In this document: positions 26,662 to 35,067 of the stretch, piece by piece | Layout of the letters: each line of letters opens with the position of its first letter | Numbering within the stretch: the stretch's first letter is position 1 | Source: Epilithonimonas hungarica | GTDB taxonomy: Bacteria > Bacteroidota > Bacteroidia > Flavobacteriales > Weeksellaceae | Length of the DNA stretch: 64,000 bases | Direction: 5' to 3' | Assembly (NCBI RefSeq): GCF_900102265.1 | Contig: NZ_FNBH01000005.1 | Span: 62,001 to 126,000, forward strand | Position numbers and translations under genes: made by a program | Notes under the pieces: generated by a model | What the model saw: the letters and a program-made list of their open reading frames with translations, nothing else | Databases searched by the model: none | What the model was told of the DNA's origin: nothing

Positions 26662-28092
26662 TTATTTCTTGATGACTTTAGAAGTTTCTGTTTTGCCTTC
26701 CACATCAGTTTTCACAACATACACGCCTGCAGAAAGTTTGCTCATATCAATTGTATTGGTATTCTGAACTGTTTTTATTAATTGACCAGCTGTATTGTAA
26801 ACAGAAACCGAGTTTACTTTTTTGCTTGAGGAAACTGTTAAAACATCTTTCACAGGGTTTGGATAGAACTGAACTTTGTTTAAAGAAGTTTCGCTCGTTG
26901 CCAATGCCTCTTTTACATTCAAAGTATAATCTTCAATTTGTCCGTAATTATAATTTCCGCAAGCACCGGTAGGCCAGAACATTGCAAACGTGGAAGGTGA
27001 ATTAACTTTTAGAAGTCTCATTCTCGTATTCCCCACCATTGCATTATCAGGAACTTTGATATCCAATTCTGCAACTTGAGTATCCATTCCTGTACTTCCT
27101 TTTACAAAACCAATTCTGTAGATCTCGTTCTCATTATCGAGTGTTCCGTTTTGATTCCAGTCGATAAAAGCTGTGAAAGTACTTACCTTCCAAGATCCGG
27201 CTGTATTACCTTTAACTGTGATCTTATACTCTTTGCCTCTTTCAAGATTTCCAACTTTGGAAAGAAAATTCTCGTAAGAACTACTGGCATTAGGATCAGT
27301 AGCATTAGATATATCTGCAAAAGTCACAGAAGTAATAGGCTCAGAAATAGTTGCAGTAACGTCACAATAAGACGAGGTACTCGGATTGTTTGGCAATACC
27401 CTTATTTTGGTGCTTCCTTTAAGACCTTCACCAGACCAGTCATTATAGCTCAAGCTCCAGTTACCTTCTACCGGCTGAAGAGGAACCATTCCCGCCGGTG
27501 CGAAAAGTCTTGAATCTGAATTGAAATCTACATCCAACTCGCCATTTTCATCGGCATACATTTCTTCATCCTTATTAAGTTCCCATCCATTCGCAGCAGG
27601 ATCAGCAACATTTATTTTAACTTGCCCGTATGGGACCAGATTCTTCACCTTAACTGTAGAGCCAGATACAAAATCGGACATTTTAAACTCTACAGGGGCG
27701 GCAGTTCCGGTAATAACATTTTTAGGATCTTTTATAACTGTATAATTTCCTGAAGCTGTTTTACCAGAAGCATCTGCCACATTAAGTGTATAGTAACCCA
27801 GAGGAGATGTATTCGTCCAGCCATTGAACTGAAAAGTAACATTTCCGCTAGCATCTGTGCTAGAAGACAATGACCTCAAACCACCTTGCGGATCTACGGA
27901 GGTAAACTTAATTGCAGAATTGGCAGCAAAACCGCTACCTGTAACCTGGATGCCATAGGCCCAATACCAATATTCTAAAATACTGTTTTCAGGAGCAGGA
28001 TTACCAGGTACGGTTGTATCGATAGAGATGCTCTGTGCGGACATCATTCCTGATAAAAGCAAAGAAGCAAAAAAAGCGTTTTTCAATTTCAT
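26662..28092 (-). CDS. T9SS-secreted GEVED-domain protein
   Basis: 476 residues from ATG 28092 (MKLKNAFFASLLLSGMMSAQ signal peptide). The longer start at 28119 lies in a perfect -7 element and would displace the signal. The N-terminal half has Ig-like beta segments (GIQVTGSGFAANSAIKFTSV ... YTLNVADASGKTASGNYTVI). Residues about 245-385 form a GEVED domain (TFTAFIDWNQNGTLDNENE ... GQIEDYTLNV), also found in the metalloprotease. The protein ends in a type A T9SS sorting domain (FYPNPVKDVLTVSS ... KVIKK). No enzyme motif was seen; an adhesin or binding role is plausible. Confidence 0.88.
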   Translation of the reverse strand: MKLKNAFFASLLLSGMMSAQSISIDTTVPGNPAPENSILEYWYWAYGIQVTGSGFAANSAIKFTSVDPQGGLRSLSSSTDASGNVTFQFNGWTNTSPLGYYTLNVADASGKTASGNYTVIKDPKNVITGTAAPVEFKMSDFVSGSTVKVKNLVPYGQVKINVADPAANGWELNKDEEMYADENGELDVDFNSDSRLFAPAGMVPLQPVEGNWSLSYNDWSGEGLKGSTKIRVLPNNPSTSSYCDVTATISEPITSVTFADISNATDPNASSSYENFLSKVGNLERGKEYKITVKGNTAGSWKVSTFTAFIDWNQNGTLDNENEIYRIGFVKGSTGMDTQVAELDIKVPDNAMVGNTRMRLLKVNSPSTFAMFWPTGACGNYNYGQIEDYTLNVKEALATSETSLNKVQFYPNPVKDVLTVSSSKKVNSVSVYNTAGQLIKTVQNTNTIDMSKLSAGVYVVKTDVEGKTETSKVIKK

Positions 28093-28116
28093 ATCATTCA
28101 ATTTTAAATTATGGAT

Positions 28117-28124
28117 CAAATGTA
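28117..28124 (-). promoter_or_regulatory. -7 promoter element of the GEVED protein gene
   Basis: On the minus strand TACATTTG matches TAnnTTTG exactly, 24 bases before ATG 28092. It supports that start. Confidence 0.55.
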
Positions 28125-28249
28125 GTTACGAAATTGATGAAAAGAAAATTTTTGCTGTTTAGAATCAAAGAATTTACAAGAATCAGAACAGCTTTTAAAA
28201 GCATTAAACACCTGAAAAACAAATAATTATAGCAAACTCACAAAGAATT

Positions 28250-29338
28250 CTAGGCTTTTACCGATTTCAGTTGGTTTATTCTTTTCTTGATGTAAAATAA
28301 ACTTCCGAATGTGAATAAAAATATTAATATCACAAAAAAATAAAACAATCTCTGATTATTTTTCAATTCTAAATTTTGTAACTCAACGTTTTTATCAAGC
28401 AAATCAGAGAAAGATTTTTTCTCTATTTCTTCATTCTTTAAAAGATTTTTTTCCAGTTTTTGGTTATAAAAGAAATACCGTTCTTCATTATTTTGAACAA
28501 GATAATTTTGACTGAGTGCATCATAGATTTCCGTCAACATTTCAATATTTTGTGATTTCCCAATCTGTTTTTCAGTCTCCAAAAGTATATGATTGGCTTT
28601 GATGAAATCCTTTTGACCTTCCAGAGATGCCGCTAAACCAATTCTTGCATAGGAATAGACTTCCGCAATTTTGTTTCTTTCCGATTCCCTGATGACGTCA
28701 GAAAAAACTATTTCCGCTTCTTTCGATTTTCCGATTTCGATCAAACAATAACCTTTTTGCATTTTGGTAATATTGATATTCAGAAGGCTGCTTTTATCTT
28801 TACTTTTATTATATTGATTAATGGCTTTATCAAAATATCTGATGGCGAACTCCGGGTCCAGATTATCCTTGTAAATCAGCGCTTTGACAAAATAAATATT
28901 GGCAGTCACCTGTTGCAGAGAATTATCGTTCAAATAATCAATAAGCGTTTCTGCCCTATTGAGATAATTAATTGCTTTTTTATTGAGTTTCAGAATGTAA
29001 TACTGATTTCCGATAAAACCCAAAGAATTGATCATCATCAAAGAATCCTTGGATTTTTCAGAATTATTAAGCGCAGCCAAACCTAGTCGCAAGGCGTCTG
29101 AAGAAAGGTGTTTTACAGAATAAGCGCTTCCTTTGGCCAGAAGAAATTTACTTTTTAATCTGTCATCATCTAATTTCGGCTCCAACTTTTTCAACGTGAT
29201 CAGTGCAGAATCAGGGTTTGCAAAAGCCATTCTGTCTGCAGCCGTGATTTCCTGTTCAAGCTGAACGCGACTTTCGGATTGTCCAAAAACAACAGTAGAA
29301 ATTATCCAAAATAAAATAAATAATAACTTTTTCACCAC
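28250..29338 (-). CDS. Exported TPR protein with C-terminal membrane helix
   Basis: 362 residues: signal peptide (1-19), helical TPR-like repeats across about 25-300 (for example KAINYLNRAETLIDYL, FAIRYFDKAINQYNKS), a coiled segment near 290-325 and one membrane helix (332-350) followed by a short basic tail. It has the sensor half of Bacteroidetes membrane regulators but no kinase or DNA-binding output. Start is GTG at 29338: no in-frame ATG precedes the signal peptide, and the stop of the upstream gene shares one base with it (TAGTG), indicating translational coupling. Its likely partner is the upstream AraC-type regulator. Confidence 0.75.
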   Translation of the reverse strand: MVKKLLFILFWIISTVVFGQSESRVQLEQEITAADRMAFANPDSALITLKKLEPKLDDDRLKSKFLLAKGSAYSVKHLSSDALRLGLAALNNSEKSKDSLMMINSLGFIGNQYYILKLNKKAINYLNRAETLIDYLNDNSLQQVTANIYFVKALIYKDNLDPEFAIRYFDKAINQYNKSKDKSSLLNINITKMQKGYCLIEIGKSKEAEIVFSDVIRESERNKIAEVYSYARIGLAASLEGQKDFIKANHILLETEKQIGKSQNIEMLTEIYDALSQNYLVQNNEERYFFYNQKLEKNLLKNEEIEKKSFSDLLDKNVELQNLELKNNQRLFYFFVILIFLFTFGSLFYIKKRINQLKSVKA

Positions 29339-30819
29339 TATTTATTTTTTAATTGTTCGATAAATTGAGACGGACTCGTTCCTGTCACATTCTTAAAAAT
29401 CGTGGTAAATGTAGTTCTGGAAGCAAAACCAGCTTCTTCTGCCAAGTAACTCGTTTTATATTGCAAATACTCCGGATTATTTTCCAATTTCCCAACTATG
29501 TATTTAACCCTTAATTCATTAAGATAATTATTGAAGTTCTTTTCTTTATGTTTATTGATGATCTCTGACAGATATTTTGAGTTCGTGTCCAGTCTTTTCG
29601 CCAACACGGCCAAAGACAAATGCGGATTGGTAACTTCTTGTGATTTTTCAAAAATTTCTAATTTGGAAAGAATGAGATTCTCCGTCTTTTCCGGAATCAC
29701 AAACACATTACTTGCCTGAAAATCTTTCAGTTGATCGCTCAGCTTTTGCTCATATTCATCAGAAATAATCCTCTTTTCGATTTCAGAATTGACTATTTTA
29801 ATTCTGTTTTTCAGGATTAAAAAGTAGATCAGATAACCAATAACCGATAAAAATGCAATGACAATTAGTACCAACAGGATTTTGTTTTGAAGATCTTTTG
29901 CCAAGTTACTGGCTTGTTTTTCTTTTTGGTCGATGAGATTGATGACATTCACACGCGCATTCTGCAAATCAGAAATTGAAAGTTTTAAAAGTTTGATATA
30001 TTCTTTTCTGACACGGAAACAGTCTTCAGAATTACTGCCATTACAAACTTTTTGAGACCAATTTTTGTATAGATCTTTGTAAAAAACATCACCGTATTGA
30101 GGGTTTTGTTTTTTAAGCAAAATCAAATCTGATTCTCGAAAATCATTATTCTTGATTTTTGATTTGAGAAAATTGATGTTGGATAAAAATTTGAAATATG
30201 GATTGTCTTTAAGATTAATAGCAAATGGTCTATTTTCTATCTCAGATTGAATCAATTGAAACTGAATTCCGAAATTCGGATACAATTCCGATTGCAGATT
30301 TATATTTTTCTGAATTAATGACAGAGCATCTTTATAATTTTTCTCTGAATATAATTTTTGAATTTCAAGTTCAGTTTTCCATATGACAACCGTATTTCTC
30401 TCTTCACCTTCCAAAGATTCCGAGGCTTTTTCCAACTCCGAAATAGAATGAGAAACTGCATTTTGAAAACCTGTTTTAACGTAAATTTCCCCCAGCAGAA
30501 AATCATTTTTCGCTTTCAGAAAACCGTTGGAAACATTGGAAGAAAGTCTGTCTGCAGAAATTAATTTGACAACAGCGTCACTGTATCTTTCGAGATTGAT
30601 GTAGATTTCTACCTGCAAAAGATATGCATTATAAACATCATCCACAGTTCCAAAACTCTGATTAGAAACAATATACTGGGCCGTTTTCAGTGCTTTTTCT
30701 GGGTCAGAATACATCAATGCCTCGATGTCCTTTGTCAGATTTTGCGCATCCGTAATTTGGGCATTAGCTTTTGTTGCTAACACAAAAAACAGAATGATGG
30801 AAAAGAATCTTATCAGCAT
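29338..30819 (-). CDS. Membrane-anchored AraC-family regulator with exported TPR sensor domain
   Basis: 493 residues. A signal peptide (1-20) and a helical TPR-like region outside the cytoplasmic membrane (about 25-300) are followed by one membrane helix (ILLVLIVIAFLSVIGYLIYF), then a cytoplasmic AraC DNA-binding domain in the last 110 residues: LSLAVLAKRLDTNSKYLSEIIN is the first HTH and TSYLAEEAGFASRTTFTTIFKN ends in the usual GTSPSQF. This one-component membrane design is common in Bacteroidetes. It is first in a two-gene unit with the TPR/membrane protein, has a candidate TTG-N19-TATCTTTA promoter, and lies next to the T9SS cargo genes. The target is unknown. Confidence 0.85.
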   Translation of the reverse strand: MLIRFFSIILFFVLATKANAQITDAQNLTKDIEALMYSDPEKALKTAQYIVSNQSFGTVDDVYNAYLLQVEIYINLERYSDAVVKLISADRLSSNVSNGFLKAKNDFLLGEIYVKTGFQNAVSHSISELEKASESLEGEERNTVVIWKTELEIQKLYSEKNYKDALSLIQKNINLQSELYPNFGIQFQLIQSEIENRPFAINLKDNPYFKFLSNINFLKSKIKNNDFRESDLILLKKQNPQYGDVFYKDLYKNWSQKVCNGSNSEDCFRVRKEYIKLLKLSISDLQNARVNVINLIDQKEKQASNLAKDLQNKILLVLIVIAFLSVIGYLIYFLILKNRIKIVNSEIEKRIISDEYEQKLSDQLKDFQASNVFVIPEKTENLILSKLEIFEKSQEVTNPHLSLAVLAKRLDTNSKYLSEIINKHKEKNFNNYLNELRVKYIVGKLENNPEYLQYKTSYLAEEAGFASRTTFTTIFKNVTGTSPSQFIEQLKNK

Positions 30820-30845
30820 AATTTGACAATCCTAAGACAAAACAA

Positions 30846-30875
30846 TAAAGATAAAAAATTCTAAGTTCAATTCAA
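30846..30875 (-). promoter_or_regulatory. Candidate promoter of the membrane AraC regulator
   Basis: On the minus strand TTG (30875-30873), 19 bases, TATCTTTA (30853-30846), one mismatch from TAnnTTTG. Confidence 0.5.
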
Positions 30876-30896
30876 TTTAAAAAAAATCAAAATCCA

Positions 30897-31244
30897 TCAA
30901 TATTCCAAAACTTTTCCGGTAATCTGTTTGCGATGCCGGATTCCCCATTCCGCAAGATGTTCGATGATCTTTTTCAGCGTCCATCCGTACTCTGTCAATT
31001 CATATTCTACACTTATCGGCTGTGTGCTGAGAACGGTCCTTTTCACCAATTGATTGATTTCTAAATCTTTCAATTCACTGCTCAGCATTTTTGCGGAAAC
31101 ACCTTCAATTTCTTTCTGTAAATCTGAGAAACGCATCTTATCATAACATAAAGCTGCGATAATGGCAATTTTCCATCTCCCTTTTAAGACATCCATTGTA
31201 TCCTGAACTGCAGCAAGATTAGATTTTGGGCATTTTATTTTCAT
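30897..31244 (-). CDS. HxlR-family transcriptional regulator
   Basis: 115 residues: a single MarR-like winged-helix domain of the HxlR type, with DVLKGRWKIAIIAALCYDKMRFSDLQKEI, GVSAKMLSSELKDLE and the wing VEYELTEYGWTLKKIIEHL. A cysteine at position 5, before the first helix, is in the place used for redox or electrophile sensing in YodB/HypR-type members. It is divergent from a nitroreductase gene, the usual partner of such regulators, with inverted repeats in the shared intergenic region. Confidence 0.9.
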   Translation of the reverse strand: MKIKCPKSNLAAVQDTMDVLKGRWKIAIIAALCYDKMRFSDLQKEIEGVSAKMLSSELKDLEINQLVKRTVLSTQPISVEYELTEYGWTLKKIIEHLAEWGIRHRKQITGKVLEY

Positions 31245-31314
31245 ATGAGCTTTTATTTTTATAAATATTAAATTTTCATTAATTCAAATCCACAAAGAAT
31301 TGATTTTCAAATAA

Positions 31315-31346
31315 GTTACTTTTTAGTAATAATAACTTTTCGTAAC
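31315..31346. promoter_or_regulatory. Candidate HxlR operator
   Basis: TTACT-TTTT-AGTAA (31316-31329) is a perfect inverted repeat. Next to it lies ATAACTTTTCGTAAC, whose reverse complement GTTACGAAAAGTTAT resembles GTTACTTTTTAGTAAT. The pair lies about 30 bases upstream of the nitroreductase -7 element. Confidence 0.5.
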
Positions 31347-31374
31347 CTAATTACAAAAATAAACTTTTCTTATT

Positions 31375-31382
31375 TACCTTTG
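31375..31382 (+). promoter_or_regulatory. -7 promoter element of the nitroreductase gene
   Basis: TACCTTTG matches TAnnTTTG exactly, 26 bases before the ATG. Confidence 0.6.
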
Positions 31383-31408
31383 CATCTTCAAATTAAAAAT
31401 TATAAAAA

Positions 31409-32041
31409 ATGAGTTTATTAGAAGACTTAAACTGGCGTTACGCAACTAAAAAAATGAACGGTGAAATCGTTTCTCAAGATAAAGTGGATTACATTTTAGA
31501 AGCGGCGAGACTGGCGCCCTCTTCCTCAGGTTTACAGCCTTACAGAATATTTGTCATCACAAATAAAGAATTATTAGAAAAAATTAAACCGATTGCTTTC
31601 GACCAGGCTCAGATCACAGATGGTTCGCACCTTTTGGTTTGGGCAGCTTGGGATGGTTATTCTCACAACAGCATTTCTGAAGTCTTCGAAAAAACGACTG
31701 CTGAAAGAGGAATACCAAAAGAAGCGATGGATGATTACAAAGCAAGACTTTGGGGAATGTACGAACCTCTTGGAGGCGAATGGCACGCAACACACGCAGC
31801 AAAACAGGCTTATATTTCTTTCGGATTGGCAATCGCTGCAGCTGCTGAACAAAAAGTGGATGCAACTCCGATGGAAGGCTTCAACAACCAAGCTTTAGAT
31901 GAGCTTTTAGGATTTGCCGAAAAAGGATTGAAAAGTGTTGTAATTCTACCTTTAGGTTACAGAGACACTAGCGGAGACTGGTTGGTAAATCTGAAAAAAT
32001 ACAGAACTCCAAAAGAGGAATTCATCACAGAGATCAAATAA
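31409..32041 (+). CDS. Nitroreductase-family NAD(P)H-dependent oxidoreductase
   Basis: 210 residues of the FMN-dependent NfsB-like fold. Features are RYATKKMNG near the start (FMN phosphate contacts), LAPSSSGLQPYRIFV (cofactor and substrate pocket), the central helix KQAYISFGLAIAAAAEQKVDATPMEG and the C-terminal GLKSVVILPLGYRD. It reduces quinones or nitro-compounds; the physiological substrate is unknown. Divergent from the HxlR gene, which suggests induction by quinones, aldehydes or other electrophiles. Confidence 0.9.
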   Translation: MSLLEDLNWRYATKKMNGEIVSQDKVDYILEAARLAPSSSGLQPYRIFVITNKELLEKIKPIAFDQAQITDGSHLLVWAAWDGYSHNSISEVFEKTTAERGIPKEAMDDYKARLWGMYEPLGGEWHATHAAKQAYISFGLAIAAAAEQKVDATPMEGFNNQALDELLGFAEKGLKSVVILPLGYRDTSGDWLVNLKKYRTPKEEFITEIK

Positions 32042-32044
32042 ATT

Positions 32045-32078
32045 AAAAAGCGTCCTGAAAATATCAGGACGCTTTTTT
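32045..32078. terminator. Bidirectional terminator
   Basis: AAAAAGCGTCCTGA pairs with TCAGGACGCTTTTT. It serves the convergent nitroreductase and arginine decarboxylase genes. Confidence 0.9.
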
Positions 32079-32115
32079 GTCTATTATCTTTTATCTTAAT
32101 GTCTATTATCAAAAC

Positions 32116-33507
32116 TTAATATCCCAAAAGCTTCAGGACATCTTCCGGTCTCTGCTCTTCTCTGAACAATTCGTATGTGAAATTTCCATCTTCATCCTTA
32201 TCAATCAAAATATGTTTTGGCTGAGGCATCAGACAGTGGTGAACACCACCGTAACCGCCAATCGTTTCCTGATAAGCACCGGTATGGAAAAATCCTATAT
32301 ACAAAGGTTTTGTATCGTTATAGACAGGAAGGTAAATCGCATTGGTATGTTGTTCAGAATTATAATAATCATCTGAATCACAAGTCAGTCCACCAAGAAA
32401 AACTCTCTCATAAGAATCTTCCCAACGATTCAATGGTAACATAATGAAGTGACGGGAAATTGCCCAAGTATCAGGCAAAGTGGTCATAAAAGACGAATCT
32501 ATCATATTCCATTTTTCTCTGTCGTTCTGGCGTTTCTGAGAAATGATCTGGTAAAGATGCCCTCCGCTTTCGCCAACTGTAAAGCTCCCGAATTCTGTAT
32601 AGATATTTGGTTCTTCAACACCCTCTTCTTCACAGAATTTTTTGATCTGAGAAACAATTTCGTTGACCATATACTGATAATCATAATCGAAATTAAGCGA
32701 TGTTTTGATTGGGAAACCACCACCTATATTCAATGAATCCACTTCAGGCGCAATTTTTTTCAATCTTGCATAAACGCGAAGACATTTGTACAACTCGTTC
32801 CAATAATAAGCCGTGTCTTTGATTCCTGTATTGATGAAAAAGTGAAGCATTTTCAGCCTTGCATTCGGATGTTCCGCAATTTTTTGGCTGTAATAAGGAA
32901 TAATATCACGGTAACCGATTCCTAATCTCGAGGTATAAAATTCGAACTTTGGTTCTTCCTCAGATGCGATCCTGATCCCGATATCGAAAGTCCTGTCAAT
33001 ACTTTCCGTCAGTTTATCAAGTTCTCTGTAATTATCAAGAATTGGTGTGATTTTTTCGAATCCGCTATTGATCAGATCCGAAATTTTCGCCAGGTAATCA
33101 TCCGTTTTGAAACCGTTGCAGATCACCTCGATATCTTTAGTTACTTTCCCCTTGTCATAAAGGGATTTGATGATATCCATATCGTATGCGGAAGACGTTT
33201 CCATACTGATATCATTCTTCAAAGCTTCCTCCACAACGAATGCGAAATGACTGGATTTCGTACAGTAGCAATATCTGTAATTCTTGCGGTATTCGGTCTT
33301 TTCAAAAGCTTCTTTGAACCAAAACTTTGCCCTTTCTATATTCTGAGATATTTTTGGTAGATAATTGAACTTCAAAGGAGTTCCGAATTTTTCCACAACT
33401 TCCATCAGGTTGATATCGTGGAACTTCAGATTATTCTCTTCTACATTGAACTCTTCTGTAGGAAAATAAAGCGTTTGGTCAATTAGTTCAGAATATTTTA
33501 TTTTCAT
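32116..33507 (-). CDS. speA: Arginine decarboxylase (PLP, alanine-racemase fold)
   Basis: 463 residues of the fold-type III PLP decarboxylases. The PLP lysine sits in YCYCTKSSHFAFVVEEAL (CTK), SLNIGGGFPIKTS is the phosphate-binding glycine loop, and LGGLTCDSDDYY is the C-terminal CxSxD motif shared with ornithine and arginine decarboxylases. Length and the start MKIKYSELIDQTLYFPTEEF fit the short Bacteroidetes SpeA form, which makes agmatine for polyamine synthesis, rather than the 630-residue proteobacterial one. Agmatine-processing genes are not in the window. Ornithine or diaminopimelate specificity is less likely. Confidence 0.88.
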   Translation of the reverse strand: MKIKYSELIDQTLYFPTEEFNVEENNLKFHDINLMEVVEKFGTPLKFNYLPKISQNIERAKFWFKEAFEKTEYRKNYRYCYCTKSSHFAFVVEEALKNDISMETSSAYDMDIIKSLYDKGKVTKDIEVICNGFKTDDYLAKISDLINSGFEKITPILDNYRELDKLTESIDRTFDIGIRIASEEEPKFEFYTSRLGIGYRDIIPYYSQKIAEHPNARLKMLHFFINTGIKDTAYYWNELYKCLRVYARLKKIAPEVDSLNIGGGFPIKTSLNFDYDYQYMVNEIVSQIKKFCEEEGVEEPNIYTEFGSFTVGESGGHLYQIISQKRQNDREKWNMIDSSFMTTLPDTWAISRHFIMLPLNRWEDSYERVFLGGLTCDSDDYYNSEQHTNAIYLPVYNDTKPLYIGFFHTGAYQETIGGYGGVHHCLMPQPKHILIDKDEDGNFTYELFREEQRPEDVLKLLGY

Positions 33508-33598
33508 TTCTGGCTAAAAAAAGTTAATTGGTTTTACGATGCAAAAATGATTAAAAAAACTGAATATATACGTTAATAATTCTATAAAAATTAATGAA

Positions 33599-34231
33599 TT
33601 AATTCCCGACAAAAATCAGCAGATCACCTTTTTTATATTTAATCACAACCTCTTTATTTTCAGCAATATTCCGTGTTCCAATTCGTTCTCCTAGAATCAG
33701 ATCTTCTTTATACAAAGGCCATTTCAATCCTTTGGTTTCAATGTTTTTCGCAATTGGAAAAGGCATCAGTGAAATCATTTTTCCTTTGACATCAGAAATT
33801 GTGAATTTCTTTGGAATAAAGTAATATGACGAATATTGATCAAAAAACCGAAGATTCGCTTTATCCTTAAAAACAAAAGCCACGCTCAGGTTCCCAAGAA
33901 AATGGTCCTGCTCTCCTCCACTTCCACCGTAAACATCAATGTTTTCAAAACTTTTTTCGATAATAATTTCCAAAGCTTTATGAAAATCGGTCTTGTTCTG
34001 GTCAGGCGTTTCTATAATTTCGAATTGATGAGCCTGAGCTTGCCGAATAATCTCTTCCTCAATTTTATGTGAATCAAAATCTCCCGAAATTAAATCCAGT
34101 TTATCTAAAGGAAATTTCAGTTTTTTCAGATAATGAAAAGCACCATCTGTACAGGCGATCAAATCATAACCTGACAAATCCGGAATCGTTTTCGGAGAAT
34201 CTCCATTGATGAAAAGAAGTGCTTTTTTCAT
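33599..34231 (-). CDS. Thiamine pyrophosphokinase
   Basis: 210 residues; converts thiamine and ATP to thiamine diphosphate in the cytoplasm. The family motifs are in order: DLIACTDGAFHYL, LDLISGDFDS, TPDQNKTDFHKAL and DVYGGSGGEQDHFLGNL, with Asp residues for Mg-ATP. The C-terminal beta domain ends normally. It follows the cobalamin adenosyltransferase gene by 15 bases in one operon. No TPP riboswitch was recognised upstream. Confidence 0.9.
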   Translation of the reverse strand: MKKALLFINGDSPKTIPDLSGYDLIACTDGAFHYLKKLKFPLDKLDLISGDFDSHKIEEEIIRQAQAHQFEIIETPDQNKTDFHKALEIIIEKSFENIDVYGGSGGEQDHFLGNLSVAFVFKDKANLRFFDQYSSYYFIPKKFTISDVKGKMISLMPFPIAKNIETKGLKWPLYKEDLILGERIGTRNIAENKEVVIKYKKGDLLIFVGN

Positions 34232-34246
34232 TTAAAATAATTAATT

Positions 34247-34819
34247 CTAACTTCTATCATTAGGATTCCAATATTCTTCGGGTTCGTTATGAAGCTTTGA
34301 AACATATCTTGCCAGAACAAAAAGATAATCAGATAAACGGTTCAAATATTTGATTAATTCCGCACGCACTTCTTCAGATTGATTGAGAAAAACCAAACTG
34401 CGTTCCGCACGTCTGCAAACCGTTCTCGCCACATGAAGAAAAGTCGCCGCTTTTCCGCCTCCAGGTAAAATAAAATATTGCAAAGGCTCCACTTTCTCTT
34501 CCATCTCATCCATCCAAGTTTCCAATTCTTCAATTTCTTTGTCGGAAATCACCAAAGGCAATCTTGCTTTTCCATTAGCCAAAAACAATTTATCAATTGG
34601 CGTCGAGGCTTCGGAACCAACCGTGAACAAATCGAACTGAATTTTTTTCAGCTGATCAATGACACTCTCGTCATCAATGTGAGATTTAGCTACGCCAATG
34701 TTCGCGTTTAGCTCATCGATATTGCCGTAGGATTCTACTCTTGCGCTGGCTTTGGAGATCCTGCTTCCGCCGTAAAGTCCGGTTTCACCTTTGTCACCAG
34801 TTTTTGTATATATTTTCAT
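34247..34819 (-). CDS. Cob(I)yrinic acid a,c-diamide adenosyltransferase (PduO type)
   Basis: 190 residues. Transfers the adenosyl group of ATP to cob(I)alamin. KIYTKTGDKGETGLYGGSR is the N-terminal ATP-binding signature. FILPGGGKAATFLHVARTVCRRAER holds the conserved Arg/Glu pair of the active site, and YLNRLSDYLFVLAR ends the five-helix bundle. First gene of a two-gene operon with thiamine pyrophosphokinase. B12-dependent enzymes are not in the window. Confidence 0.93.
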   Translation of the reverse strand: MKIYTKTGDKGETGLYGGSRISKASARVESYGNIDELNANIGVAKSHIDDESVIDQLKKIQFDLFTVGSEASTPIDKLFLANGKARLPLVISDKEIEELETWMDEMEEKVEPLQYFILPGGGKAATFLHVARTVCRRAERSLVFLNQSEEVRAELIKYLNRLSDYLFVLARYVSKLHNEPEEYWNPNDRS

Positions 34820-34869
34820 TTTCAGTTTTTATGAAAGCTTAAAATTAAGATTTTTATTTTTGAAAGACA

Positions 34870-35055
34870 TAGATACAATAGAATTTTTAAAACACTTTAG
34901 CCACTTAAGATTAACTTTAAAATCCGTTAAGATAAGTTCACTTAAGCCGAAAATCGAAGATTTAAAAACTAATGTGTTCTTATGTGACTTTAAGATTAAT
35001 CAATTTAAAACTTATGTGTTAAAGTTCTATGTTTCTATGTGGTTTATATTTTTCT
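34870..35055. repeat. Low-complexity intergenic repeat-like sequence upstream of the ABC transporter
   Basis: Non-coding 248-base gap. CACTTAAG occurs twice, and the stretch with TATGTGACTTTAAG, TATGTGTTAAAG and TATGTGGTTTATATTTTT is an oscillating TATGTG repeat. A related sequence, GTGTGACTTTTGTGGTTATATTTT, lies before recG (55715-55742). Such TTTGTG/TATGTG strings recur between genes in Bacteroidetes; the function is unknown. Confidence 0.4.
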
Positions 35056-35067
35056 TAAATTGCTGTA

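Noticed and set aside
32077-32736. Several plus-strand ORFs across the arginine decarboxylase gene
   Set aside because: They are antisense shadows; the minus-strand frame is a full-length, motif-complete enzyme.
33599-34900. Possible TPP or cobalamin riboswitch near the thiamine pyrophosphokinase and cobalamin adenosyltransferase genes
   Set aside because: The upstream region (34820-34900) is short and AT-rich with none of the conserved riboswitch boxes.
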